This document shows, piece by piece, positions 1-7,673 of a stretch of DNA of 11,391 nucleotides. The notes below the pieces were generated by a model. That model was given only the letters and a program-made list of their open reading frames with translations, did no database searches and was not told where the DNA came from. This DNA is from an uncultured Eubacterium sp. (GTDB lineage: Bacteria > Bacillota > Clostridia > Lachnospirales > Lachnospiraceae): the NCBI GenBank assembly GCA_934351445.1, contig CAKRIZ010000052.1, positions 1 to 11,391 on the forward strand, written 5' to 3'. Numbering within the stretch: the first letter of the stretch is position 1; each line of letters opens with the position of its first letter. The position numbers and the translations under genes were made by a program.

Positions 1-170
1 AACTGCAAGTTCCAAGAGCGGCTCATCGGAATGGTTCGTGCAACGAAAGCAAAACAGACATGCTTGCGGGAGCTGCGGACTCTTGCTCATGTGCTTGCAT
101 GACACAAAACCTGACAAAAATAGTTTCGCAAACGCCTGGCATCAAATAAGAAAAACAGGAGAAGAATAGG

Positions 171-1169
171 ATGTTTTACAGATTTCTGGCGCTGGCGGCC
201 GCGGGGATTTTAGACCAGATGTTTGGTGATCCGCGTGTGCGCTGGCATCCGATCTGTCTGATCGGAAATCTGATCAGCTGGATGGAACAGCATACGAGGG
301 GATTATTTCCACATACAAAAAGAGGGACGCGCGCAGCCGGTGTATGTCTGGTGATCATTGTATTGCTCATTAGCACGGCGGTTCCGCTGGCACTTGTGAG
401 CGGCGCTTATGATCTGCATCCGGTGGCCGGAGTCGTGGTTGAGAGTATTTTGATCTATTTTACGTTTGCGGCAAAGTCGCTTGGACGGGAGAGCATGGCG
501 GTGTATAAAGCGTTAAATAAGGATGGACTGGAGGCCGGGCGCAGGGCAGTGTCCATGATCGTCGGCCGGGATACGGCACAGCTTACAGAGACGGGCGTTA
601 TCAAGGCGGCAGTCGAGACTGTAGCGGAAAATACATCCGACGGAGTCATCGCACCGGTGCTATATGCAGCACTTGGCGGTGCACCGCTTGTCTATTTTTA
701 TAAAGCTGTCAACACGATGGATTCGATGGTAGGTTATAAAAATGAGCGCTATGAATGGTACGGAACGGCTGCGGCACGGCTGGATGATCTGGTGAACCTG
801 ATCCCGGCGCGTCTGTCGGCACTGCTCATGCTGCTTGTCTGCCAGCCGCTCAAATGGTACTGGCAGCGAAGGGATGATATTGCGTGCAGCCCTATCGCTG
901 AGACATGGCGCATCTACCGCAGAGACCGGCATGCACATGCGAGTCCGAATTCCGCGCAGACGGAGAGCGTCATGGCAGGTGCGCTAGGCATACAACTGGC
1001 AGGAAATGCCAGCTATTTTGGAGTCATCCACGAAAAGCCGACGATTGGGGACGATCACCGCGTCGTCCAGAGACAGGACATTGTGCGTGCTGTGAGCCTC
1101 ATGAGATGGACAGCGTATGTTGGCTGGGGAGCAGCACTTGTGTTATGTGCTGTGAGTATCACAATATAG
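171..1169 (+). CDS. cbiB: Adenosylcobinamide-phosphate synthase CbiB/CobD
   Basis: This is a membrane enzyme of cobalamin synthesis. It joins adenosylcobyric acid to an aminopropanol (or its phosphate) to give adenosylcobinamide (phosphate). The 332-aa length is normal for the family. Family motifs seen: LDQMFGDP near residues 14-21 followed by HPICLIG (26-32); VGRDTAQL (131-138); the core AVETVAENTSDG (147-158); YKAVNTMDSMVGY (177-189); AARLDDLVNLIPAR (201-214); and SPNSAQTESVMAGALG (258-273). Hydrophobic stretches near 55-80, 85-102, 160-178, 212-226 and 312-330 fit a multi-pass membrane protein. The ATG at 171 has AGGAGAAG at 157-164 at good spacing. The gene ends 25 bases before the convergent MATE gene. 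Other cobalamin genes probably lie to the left of the window (inference). No cobalamin riboswitch was recognised in the 170 bases upstream. Confidence 0.95.
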   Translation: MFYRFLALAAAGILDQMFGDPRVRWHPICLIGNLISWMEQHTRGLFPHTKRGTRAAGVCLVIIVLLISTAVPLALVSGAYDLHPVAGVVVESILIYFTFAAKSLGRESMAVYKALNKDGLEAGRRAVSMIVGRDTAQLTETGVIKAAVETVAENTSDGVIAPVLYAALGGAPLVYFYKAVNTMDSMVGYKNERYEWYGTAAARLDDLVNLIPARLSALLMLLVCQPLKWYWQRRDDIACSPIAETWRIYRRDRHAHASPNSAQTESVMAGALGIQLAGNASYFGVIHEKPTIGDDHRVVQRQDIVRAVSLMRWTAYVGWGAALVLCAVSITI

Positions 1170-1194
1170 GAAAACTGACGTTACACAGCGCAGA

Positions 1195-2547
1195 TTACCG
1201 GTTCGACGGAATGGCTGCATGGCGGATCATCCGGTAGTAGCAGATGATCAGTAGTGCACTGGCACCCAGCCATGCCAGAGGGCTGGCAATACAGACAGCC
1301 AGATAGCCGAGGACAGATGACAACCCTAACGTGGCGGCGAGCCGCATGATCAGCTCGATGATACACGCCATAAACGGGGCACGTCCATTTCCCATGCTCT
1401 GTACCGTCGTCCGGTAGACTGCCAGCAGACCTAAAATGAAATAGCAGGGTGCTACGATGGTCAGGTACAGATCAGAGTAGCGGTAGATCTCGCTGGTCGG
1501 CTCCGAGAGAAACAGTCTCACGATCGGGTGGCGCAGGAGCAGGATACCTACGCACATCAGCACATTTAAGCCCTCTGTCTGAATCAGGCTCGCACGGACA
1601 CCCTGACGGATCCGCTCCATATTACCCGCACCGAAATTCTGCGCGACATAGTTGGAGATGGCGGTCATCATGGCATTATTTACCAGTACAGACACTTGAT
1701 CTGCCTTTGAGGCTGCGGTATATCCGGCAACAGCACCGGTTCCGATCGAGTTCACGACAGCCTGCATGGCGAGCTGGCCGATACACATGACCGACATCTG
1801 AAAACCCATCTGAAATCCGGTCTTTAGATGCAGCAGCAGGGAATTCTTTAGATGATGGAAATCCTGAAGCTGTATATGTAAGACCGGATATTTTTTCAGC
1901 CCTACGAAAAGACTTAGCGAGGCAGAGATGAACTGTGATAAAATCGTAGCCCATGCGGCTCCTGCAACACCCATATTACAGGGGAGAATAAACAATAGGT
2001 CTAAAAAAATATTTAAAATAGAGGAAACCACCAGAAAATATAACGGTGTCCTGCTGTCACCCAACGCACGCAGAAGATTGGAAATCGCATTATAAAAAAC
2101 AGTCGCCCCGGTACCGAGGAGTACAACAAACATATAGTCATATGCCTGGCCTGCGATATCCTGTGGGATCTGCATCACGCGGATGAGTGCATGGGAGGAC
2201 AGACAGCAGATGGCAGTTAATAAAACCGAAAATAAAATACTTAAAAGTGTCGATGATGCGATACTCTGGCGCATGCCGGATTCATCTTTTGCGCCACAGC
2301 GCTGACCGAGACAGATGCCAAAGCCGCCGGTCAGACCGTTGATGAAACACAGCACAAAATAGATGATGATACTGGTGGAACCGACAGCGGCGAGCGCACT
2401 GGTGCCCAGCGTCTTACCTACGATGACAGAGTCTGCCAGCGTATAAAATAATTGAAACAGATTACCTATAATTACAGGAATGGCAAATTTCATGAGACAG
2501 GAAAACGGATTGCCGACCGTTAAATCCATATTTTTAGAATCCGACAT
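1195..2547 (-). CDS. MATE-family multidrug/organic-cation exporter
   Basis: This is a 450-aa, very hydrophobic protein of the MATE exporter family, which uses Na+ or H+ gradients to push drugs or metabolites out of the cell. About twelve membrane segments can be traced in two similar halves. The N-terminal half opens with NPFSCLMKFAIPVIIGNLFQ and LADSVIVGKTLGTSALAAVG (about residues 13-56), a typical MATE start. The second half begins near residue 240 with a matching segment (MGFQMSVMCIGQLAMQAVVN). The ATG at 2547 is preceded on the minus strand by GGAGG at 2563-2559, 11 nt away. The substrate cannot be told from sequence. It lies downstream of the AraC regulator on the same strand, but the 178-base gap and a separate promoter suggest independent transcription. 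No direct tie to the glycan operon is visible. Confidence 0.92.
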   Translation of the reverse strand: MSDSKNMDLTVGNPFSCLMKFAIPVIIGNLFQLFYTLADSVIVGKTLGTSALAAVGSTSIIIYFVLCFINGLTGGFGICLGQRCGAKDESGMRQSIASSTLLSILFSVLLTAICCLSSHALIRVMQIPQDIAGQAYDYMFVVLLGTGATVFYNAISNLLRALGDSRTPLYFLVVSSILNIFLDLLFILPCNMGVAGAAWATILSQFISASLSLFVGLKKYPVLHIQLQDFHHLKNSLLLHLKTGFQMGFQMSVMCIGQLAMQAVVNSIGTGAVAGYTAASKADQVSVLVNNAMMTAISNYVAQNFGAGNMERIRQGVRASLIQTEGLNVLMCVGILLLRHPIVRLFLSEPTSEIYRYSDLYLTIVAPCYFILGLLAVYRTTVQSMGNGRAPFMACIIELIMRLAATLGLSSVLGYLAVCIASPLAWLGASALLIICYYRMIRHAAIPSNR

Positions 2548-2608
2548 GGTGTCTGTAACCTCCGTATTTTTATGATCCAGTGTATGGGATACAATTCAAA
2601 CGAATGGT

Positions 2609-2617
2609 ATTATAACA
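2609..2617 (-). promoter_or_regulatory. Probable extended -10 promoter of the MATE gene
   Basis: On the minus strand the sequence TGTTATAAT (2617 down to 2609) is a perfect extended -10 element (TGn-TATAAT). It sits about 60 bases upstream of the MATE start codon and 46 bases upstream of its GGAGG. No good -35 hexamer is seen at 16-18 nt spacing, which is common for extended -10 promoters. The rest of the 2548-2725 gap is AT-rich and shows no gene. Confidence 0.5.
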
Positions 2618-2725
2618 CTGCAGCGGAAGAAAAAATAGTATAATTACATTATTTTATAGTACAATATCACCAAAAACTGTGAGAGGATGATGCATGGCAA
2701 AGCCCCCCGGGCAGCGGTGTGGCGG

Positions 2726-3583
2726 TTACGATTCCGGAGCCTGCTTTTTTGAATAGCGGCTGCGATATTGCCGTGGAGTCATACCTGTTTTCTTGCGGAA
2801 GATCTGCGAGAAATAGGACTGGGAAGAAAAACCGGCGCTGGAGGCAACCTGTGCGACAGACAGATTGGAGGAGATTAAAAGCTCCTTGCATGCGGCCAGC
2901 CGCCGGTCGGTCAGGTAATTGATCGGAGACTGACCGATACATTCCGTAAAGGAGTGAGCCAGATAAAATTTATTGATATGTGTAATTGCAGCCAGAGAAT
3001 CCAAAGTGATATTTCTGGAATAATTGACATCAATATAACGCTTGGCAAGTGCACATTCCTTCGATAGCTGGAAGGACGAATCAGAGATAACGGACAGGTG
3101 CTGTTTTCTGGAAATATATACCAGAAGAACCTGCAGCAGACCGTGGCACACCTGTTCAAAGCCCGGTTTTTTGTCATGGAATTCATGCATCATCAGCTGG
3201 GCAAAATTGATAAACTGTTTTTTGTCAGAATGATAACTGTAATAGCTGTAGCCTTTTGTGCCGTTCCGTTCCGGTTCGGTAAAAGAAAAGGCAAGCCCCT
3301 CTACGCCGAAGACGATGTATTCCATCGGATCAGTCGCTAATGTTTTCTCCGTGTGTTCTACATGCGGATTAATGATGATCAGATCATCCGGCTGGACAGA
3401 GATCGTCTCATCTTCTATATAAAAGGTGCCTGCGCCGCTTATGACATAGAATAATTCAGAGAACTGGTGCGTGTGTGGGAGTGACTGCCAGTCTTCTTCA
3501 TATTTTGAGATCGAGATATAGCGGAGCTGAAAGGCAACATGGCTGCAATCGGCAGCGTTCAGATTAATAAATTCATTACTCAT
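2726..3583 (-). CDS. AraC-family transcriptional regulator with N-terminal cupin
   Basis: This 285-aa cytoplasmic DNA-binding regulator probably senses a sugar and controls the divergent operon. Residues about 15-100 form a cupin/AraC-binding domain (HTHQFSELFYVISGAG at 37-52, then INPHVEHTEK at 71-80). Residues about 180-277 carry two helix-turn-helix motifs: the first near 193-213 (ITLDSLAAITHINKFYLAHSF), the second near 242-262 (SVAQVASSAGFSSQSYFSQIF), followed by the family signature KKTGMTPRQYRSRY (264-277). The ATG at 3583 has AAGAGGA at 3597-3591 on the minus strand, 7 nt upstream. It is divergent from the GH112-ABC-GH136 operon across 353 bases, the usual arrangement for a local activator. 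The inducer (lacto-N-biose, galacto-N-biose or a metabolite) is inference. No terminator with a clear T-run is seen after it. Confidence 0.93.
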   Translation of the reverse strand: MSNEFINLNAADCSHVAFQLRYISISKYEEDWQSLPHTHQFSELFYVISGAGTFYIEDETISVQPDDLIIINPHVEHTEKTLATDPMEYIVFGVEGLAFSFTEPERNGTKGYSYYSYHSDKKQFINFAQLMMHEFHDKKPGFEQVCHGLLQVLLVYISRKQHLSVISDSSFQLSKECALAKRYIDVNYSRNITLDSLAAITHINKFYLAHSFTECIGQSPINYLTDRRLAACKELLISSNLSVAQVASSAGFSSQSYFSQIFRKKTGMTPRQYRSRYSKKQAPES

Positions 3584-3817
3584 CGTGGATTCCTCTTTTT
3601 ATTTTTAATAGATTTTGTCACTACCCGGTACAGGTCGAAGCACTTGCTGCCGGAACTGTAGTAAAATAGCAATATTTTTAAAAATGCATTTGTGAAAAAG
3701 ACGAAAAAATATAAGATTCTAACAATGTGTTGTACATATTATACATAATCTGCTGCAAAAAAACAGTATTTTAGTAATGAAAAAACAAGATATATAAAAA
3801 AGCGAGCAACAATGAAA

Positions 3818-3846
3818 TTGATATCACGACCAGAACTGATTATACT
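3818..3846 (+). promoter_or_regulatory. Sigma-A type promoter of the GH112-ABC-GH136 operon
   Basis: TTGATA at 3818-3823 (5 of 6 to the -35 consensus) and TATACT at 3841-3846 (5 of 6 to the -10 consensus) are separated by exactly 17 nt. The predicted start of transcription is near 3853, giving a leader of about 84 nt before the GH112 start codon. This is the best promoter visible in the window and reads into the operon. Confidence 0.75.
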
Positions 3847-3852
3847 ATAAAA

Positions 3853-3867
3853 ACAGTATATAACTGT
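3853..3867. promoter_or_regulatory. Palindrome at the operon start point (possible operator)
   Basis: ACAGT at 3853-3857 and ACTGT at 3863-3867 form a perfect 5-bp inverted repeat with a 5-nt centre, placed right at the predicted transcription start. Its location would suit a repressor operator. The binding protein is unknown. It overlaps the second copy of the AAAAACAGTAT direct repeat. Confidence 0.35.
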
Positions 3868-3880
3868 GAGGGGACGATAC

Positions 3881-3910
3881 AGTTATGATCGTACAAGTTA
3901 CGATCCTACA
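3881..3910 (+). repeat. 15-nt tandem repeat and hairpin in the GH112 leader
   Basis: AGTTATGATCGTACA (3881-3895) is followed directly by AGTTACGATCCTACA (3896-3910), two adjacent 15-nt copies differing at two bases. Within them GATCGTA (3887-3893) and TACGATC (3899-3905) make a perfect 7-bp inverted repeat with a 5-nt loop. In RNA this is a small stem-loop ending 15 nt before the GGAGG at 3921-3925. It could be a protein-binding site on DNA, since direct repeats are typical of AraC-family sites, or an RNA element; the sequence cannot decide. Confidence 0.5.
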
Positions 3911-3936
3911 AAAGCGATTTGGAGGTAATCATATTG

Positions 3937-6093
3937 ATGACAGGAAGATTGACACTGCCGACAGATGCAGATGTCATTGATGAGACACTGCGTTTGAAAA
4001 ATCTTTTGGGAGCAGATGCGCTCAGGGATTGTGATGGAACAGAGATGCCAGATGCGCTTTTATCAGAACCGGTGAAAAAATATGCGACCTATTATACGAC
4101 CAGAAAAGATAATGAATGGGCAGAGAACAATCCGGATGAGATCCAGCAGGAATATCTGATCAGTGACCGTGTGACGGCAAGGAGTGAGACACTTCGCATC
4201 CGTCTGATGGAGGGTTTTCATACGGAGCAGTTAAAGGTAAATACACTGGATGATCCGAAGCGCTGGTGGGAAGTGATCGACCGGACGACCGGAGCAGTTG
4301 TCCCGACAGACCGGTGGGAGTTTGATGAGACTGCCGGAGAGGTGGAGATACAGACTACGCCGTACCATGAGTACACAGTCAGTTTTTTAGCTTTTTTAAT
4401 CTGGGATCCGGTACATATGTACAATTTTCTTACAAATGATTGGAAAGATACACCGCATCAGCTGACGTATGATGTGAGACAACCGAAAACTCAGAAATAT
4501 GTAAAAGAAAAGCTTAAGAAATGGTGCGAGGAAAATCCGCATATAGACGTTGTCCGCTTTACCACCTTTTTCCATCAGTTTACATTGACATTTGATGACA
4601 AAAAACGCGAAAAATACGTTGAATGGTTTGGATATAGCGCGAGCGTGAGTCCATATATTTTAGAAAAATTTGAAAAGTGGGCAGGATATACTTTCCGTCC
4701 GGAGTATATTGTCGATCAGGGATATCACAATAGTATGTTCCGGGTGCCGAGCAGACAGTTCAGGGACTTTATAGAGTTCCAGCAGATGGAGGTATGTGCG
4801 CTTGCAAAGGAGCTGGTGGATATTGTTCATTCCTATGGGAAGGAAGCAATGATGTTCCTTGGTGACCATTGGATCGGAACAGAACCATATGGTAAATATT
4901 TTGCGGGAATCGGGCTGGATGCAGTCGTAGGTTCTGTTGGAAGCGGTGTGACGCTTCGCATGATTTCAGATATTAAAGGTGTTGATTATACAGAGGGACG
5001 TCTTTTGCCATATTTCTTCCCGGATGTATTCTGTGAGGGCGGAGATCCGATCGGAGAAGCGAGAGACAATTGGAGAAAAGCAAGACGCGCACTTCTCCGT
5101 TCCCCATTAGACAGAATCGGATATGGCGGATACTTAAAGCTGGCAAGCAGCTGGCCGGGATTTATTGATGAAATCCAGAAAGTTGTTACCGAGTTCCGCG
5201 AGATTCATGAAAATATGCAAGGCACAGCCGCGTATGTAGCGCCTTTTAAGGTGGCAGTCCTCAATTGCTGGGGCGGGCTGAGAAAATGGATGTCCAATCA
5301 GGTGCATCACGCGATCTGGCATAGAGAAACTTATTCCGCAGAAGGTGTACTGGAGTGCCTGAGCGGGATGCCGTTTGAGGTAACATTTATTTCTTTTGAT
5401 GATGTGCGGAATGGAATTCCGGAGGATATTGGAGTGATCATCAATGTCGGAGATGCTTATACCGCCTTCAGCGGTGCGGAGAACTGGATTGATGAAAAAG
5501 TGGTGACAGCGATCCGGCGGTTTGTTGATGAGGGAGGCGGATTCATCGGAGTCGGTGAGCCGACTGCTTACCAGTATCAGGGCAGATACTTCCAGTTGTC
5601 TGATGTGCTTGGTGTAGACCGCGAGATGTGCTTCTCGCTCAGTACAGATAAGTATAATGAGATGGATGCGGAGCATTTTATTTTAGAGGATATTGACGGA
5701 GCTGTGGATTTCGGAGAGGGAACGAGCCGGGTCTATGCACAGGGCAGGCATTATCAGATCCTCGCAATGGATGGAGCGTACAGCCAGCTGGTTGTTAATG
5801 AATATGGAAAAGGACACAGCGTATATTTCGCGGGTCTGCCGTATTCCCCGCAGAACTGCCGGATACTGCTTCGTGCGATCTATTATGCAGCAGGCATGGA
5901 GACAGAGATGAAGCGTTATTATGTCACAAATGTAGAGACAGAAGTCACCGTGTTCCAGAAAACGGGAAAGATCGCAGTCATCAACAATTCCTCAGAAGCG
6001 CAGCACACAGATGTGTACATGAAGGGCAGTTGTGTATACGAGCTGGATTTAGAGCCGGGTGAGATGCGCTGGGTAGATGACATCATGGAGTAA
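3937..6093 (+). CDS. lnpA: GH112 beta-1,3-galactosyl-N-acetylhexosamine (lacto-N-biose/galacto-N-biose) phosphorylase
   Basis: This cytoplasmic enzyme of 718 aa phosphorolyses lacto-N-biose and/or galacto-N-biose to alpha-galactose-1-phosphate plus GlcNAc or GalNAc. It matches Bifidobacterium LnpA as I remember that sequence: GRLTLP at the start, NEW (about 61), HEYTVSFLAF and IWDPVHMYNFLTNDW, DVVRFTTFFHQFTLTFDDKKREK, EAMMFLGDHWIGTEPY, GLDAVVGSVGSG, YTEGRLLPYFFPD, DNWRKARRALLRSP and GGGFIGVGEPTA. The Asp of FLGD (residue 310) aligns with the catalytic acid Asp313 of the bifidobacterial enzyme. An insertion in the bifidobacterial C-terminal part is missing here, so this protein is slightly shorter. 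The start was set at ATG 3937 (MTGRLTLP). A TTG at 3919 lies upstream of and beside the GGAGG (3921-3925), so it cannot be the start; TTG 3934 remains possible. It is the first gene of the operon. The GlcNAc versus GalNAc preference, or the related galactosyl-rhamnose activity, cannot be settled by eye. Confidence 0.93.
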   Translation: MTGRLTLPTDADVIDETLRLKNLLGADALRDCDGTEMPDALLSEPVKKYATYYTTRKDNEWAENNPDEIQQEYLISDRVTARSETLRIRLMEGFHTEQLKVNTLDDPKRWWEVIDRTTGAVVPTDRWEFDETAGEVEIQTTPYHEYTVSFLAFLIWDPVHMYNFLTNDWKDTPHQLTYDVRQPKTQKYVKEKLKKWCEENPHIDVVRFTTFFHQFTLTFDDKKREKYVEWFGYSASVSPYILEKFEKWAGYTFRPEYIVDQGYHNSMFRVPSRQFRDFIEFQQMEVCALAKELVDIVHSYGKEAMMFLGDHWIGTEPYGKYFAGIGLDAVVGSVGSGVTLRMISDIKGVDYTEGRLLPYFFPDVFCEGGDPIGEARDNWRKARRALLRSPLDRIGYGGYLKLASSWPGFIDEIQKVVTEFREIHENMQGTAAYVAPFKVAVLNCWGGLRKWMSNQVHHAIWHRETYSAEGVLECLSGMPFEVTFISFDDVRNGIPEDIGVIINVGDAYTAFSGAENWIDEKVVTAIRRFVDEGGGFIGVGEPTAYQYQGRYFQLSDVLGVDREMCFSLSTDKYNEMDAEHFILEDIDGAVDFGEGTSRVYAQGRHYQILAMDGAYSQLVVNEYGKGHSVYFAGLPYSPQNCRILLRAIYYAAGMETEMKRYYVTNVETEVTVFQKTGKIAVINNSSEAQHTDVYMKGSCVYELDLEPGEMRWVDDIME

Positions 6094-6097
6094 AGGC

Positions 6098-6191
6098 AGC
6101 TGTGAGAGTACTGGACAGCTATAACTAACGGTAATTTATGAAAGGCACAAGCTGCGTTTCATATTTTATAAAATCATACTTTTCAAAGTAT
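6098..6191 (+). promoter_or_regulatory. Hairpin-rich spacer ahead of the binding-protein gene
   Basis: The 117-base gap between the phosphorylase and binding-protein genes holds three inverted repeats: AGCTGT/ACAGCT (6098-6103 and 6115-6120), TATGAAA/TTTCATA (6137-6143 and 6157-6163), and ATACTT/AAGTAT (6176-6181 and 6186-6191, loop TTCA). The last ends two bases before the GGAGG at 6194-6198. None has a T-run, so they are not plain terminators. A weak TATAAA (6167-6172) lacks a good -35. RNA processing or stability sites that raise binding-protein output are plausible. Confidence 0.4.
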
Positions 6192-6210
6192 AAGGAGGTA
6201 AATTTTTATT

Positions 6211-7599
6211 ATGAAAAAGAAAATGTTAAGTGTGCTTTTAGTAGCAGCAATGACAGCATCTATGTTTGTCGGATGTGGAAACAAGACAGATAGCACAGAC
6301 AGCAGCAATGATGCAGCACAGGACGCAGACAAGGCAGATGCTGCAGACGATGACGCAGATGCAGATGCATCAGATGCCACAGACGCAGATGCAGCCAGCG
6401 AAGGGGACCAGACACTGACCGTATGGTGCTGGGATCCGAACTTCAACGTGTATGCGATGAAGCAGGCTGAGGCGATCTATCAGAAGGATCATCCGGACTT
6501 TAAGCTGGATATTCAGGAGAAGGTGTATTCGGATATTGAGACTGCGCTGATCACAGCAGCAGAGGCCGATGATTACAGCACCTTGCCGGATATCTTCCTG
6601 ATGCAGGATTATTCTTACCACAAAAATGTCACGAATTATCCCGGAATCTTTACAGAGCTGACAGATTCAGGAATTGATTTCTCACAGTTTTCTGCCGGTA
6701 AGTTAGCAGATTCTACCGTAGATGGAAAGAATTACGGTGTACCCTTTGATAACGGTGCTACTATTATGGCGATCCGCTCTGATATGGTAGAAGCAGCGGG
6801 GCTGAAGGTTGAGGATTTCAAGGATACGACATGGTCACAGTTCATGGAGCTTGCCAAGAAGGTTGTTGATAAGAACGGTGTTCCGATGCTGACATCTTCA
6901 GGTGGTTCTGAGATCATCATCGAGATGCTCCAGTCTGCCGGCGCTTCTCCTATGGTAGATGGCAAGATTGATTTAGTTGGAAATAAGGCACTGAAGAAAG
7001 CCATCGAGACATATAAACAGCTGATTGATGAGAAAATCATGGTTGACTATACGGATTGGGATCAGTACATTGCGTCCATGAATAAGGGCGAGGCAGCAGG
7101 TGTTATTCAGGGATGCTGGATCATGTCTTCCATCCAGGCAGCAGAAGATCAGTCCGGCAAATGGGCAATCGTAAATATGCCGAAATTAGATGATGTGGAT
7201 GGTGCTACAAACTATGCAAACTGTGGTGGCGCAAGCTGGGCGGTATCTTCCAACTGCAAGAACACAGACCTTGCATTTGATTTCATCAAAACAACCTTTG
7301 GTGGAAGCGTAGAGTTATATGATGACCTTCTTCCGAACGCAGGCGCGATCGCAAGCTACTTACCGGCAGCAGAGTCTGATGTTTACAATGAGTCATCTGA
7401 GTTCTATGGCGGACAGGCAGTATACAAGGATATCGTAGAATTCGCAGGAAAGGTACCCGGAATTGACTATGGTGCATACTACTCTGATATCAGAAGTGCA
7501 TTGACAGATGCGATCACAAATGTGGTTCAAAACAACGCAGATATCGATGAAGAGATCCAGACAGCTCAGGATACCGTAGAATTTAATATTGGAGAGTAA
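6211..7599 (+). CDS. Sugar ABC transporter substrate-binding lipoprotein (family 1, oligosaccharide type)
   Basis: This 462-aa extracellular, lipid-anchored protein captures the glycan for the two permeases that follow. Residues 1-22 are a lipoprotein signal (MKKK, hydrophobic core, then lipobox FVGC with Cys22). Residues about 23-67 are a low-complexity linker of Asp, Ala and Ser that would space the binding domain from the membrane. The mature domain begins about residue 68 (TLTVWCWDPNFNVYAMKQAE) and has the usual extracellular solute-binding pattern, including DNGATIMAIRSDMVEAAGL and WAIVNMP. The aromatic WCWDPNFN start resembles the bifidobacterial lacto-N-biose/galacto-N-biose binding protein, from memory. 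GGAGG at 6194-6198 lies 12 nt before the ATG. Context (GH112, GH136) suggests lacto-N-tetraose, lacto-N-biose or galacto-N-biose as ligand; this is inference. Confidence 0.92.
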   Translation: MKKKMLSVLLVAAMTASMFVGCGNKTDSTDSSNDAAQDADKADAADDDADADASDATDADAASEGDQTLTVWCWDPNFNVYAMKQAEAIYQKDHPDFKLDIQEKVYSDIETALITAAEADDYSTLPDIFLMQDYSYHKNVTNYPGIFTELTDSGIDFSQFSAGKLADSTVDGKNYGVPFDNGATIMAIRSDMVEAAGLKVEDFKDTTWSQFMELAKKVVDKNGVPMLTSSGGSEIIIEMLQSAGASPMVDGKIDLVGNKALKKAIETYKQLIDEKIMVDYTDWDQYIASMNKGEAAGVIQGCWIMSSIQAAEDQSGKWAIVNMPKLDDVDGATNYANCGGASWAVSSNCKNTDLAFDFIKTTFGGSVELYDDLLPNAGAIASYLPAAESDVYNESSEFYGGQAVYKDIVEFAGKVPGIDYGAYYSDIRSALTDAITNVVQNNADIDEEIQTAQDTVEFNIGE

Positions 7600-7623
7600 T
7601 CTCATAGTATGACAACAAAGGAT

Positions 7624-7657
7624 AGTACCGGGGATGCAGTATCGCGTTCCCGGTACT
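7624..7657 (+). repeat. Strong intra-operon stem-loop after the binding-protein gene
   Basis: AGTACCGGGGA (7624-7634) pairs with TTCCCGGTACT (7647-7657) to form an 11-bp stem with one G-U pair and a 12-nt loop. It lies 24 nt after the binding-protein stop codon and just ahead of the permease ribosome-binding site (GGAGAGG, 7664-7670). There is no T-run after it, so it is not a full terminator. Hairpins at this point in sugar ABC operons are known to protect the upstream mRNA and lower permease expression, giving excess binding protein. That role here is inference. Confidence 0.7.
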
Positions 7658-7673
7658 GTTGTAGGAGAGGAAC

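Larger units (their letters stand above)
3584..3936. promoter_or_regulatory. Divergent control region between araC-type gene and glycan operon
   Basis: These 353 AT-rich bases hold the rightward operon promoter (3818-3846), a palindrome at its start point, a tandem repeat and a hairpin in the leader (each listed separately). They also hold an 11-bp direct repeat, AAAAACAGTAT, at 3759-3769 and 3849-3859. For the leftward regulator gene the promoter is unclear: a weak extended -10-like TGCTATTTT is present on the minus strand around 3665-3675, without a convincing -35. No catabolite-response (cre) site matching the usual consensus was recognised. No protein gene longer than about 31 codons is supported here. 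Confidence 0.6.

Noticed and set aside
1..170. Open frames entering from the left edge (one ending with TGA at 100-102, one with TAG at 167-169, one with TAA at 145-147).
   Set aside because: All are short, their products look unlike any protein I know, and none has a visible start. The tail of an upstream cobalamin gene is possible but cannot be supported. No riboswitch pattern was recognised.
2690..2725. GC-rich stretch GCCCCCCGGGC after the AraC-type gene as a terminator.
   Set aside because: The self-complementary part is only about 4 bp and no T-run follows on the minus strand.
3919..3936. TTG at 3919 as the GH112 start, adding six residues.
   Set aside because: The codon directly abuts the GGAGG ribosome site (3921-3925), which must lie upstream of the start; the bifidobacterial homologue begins close to MTGR at 3937.
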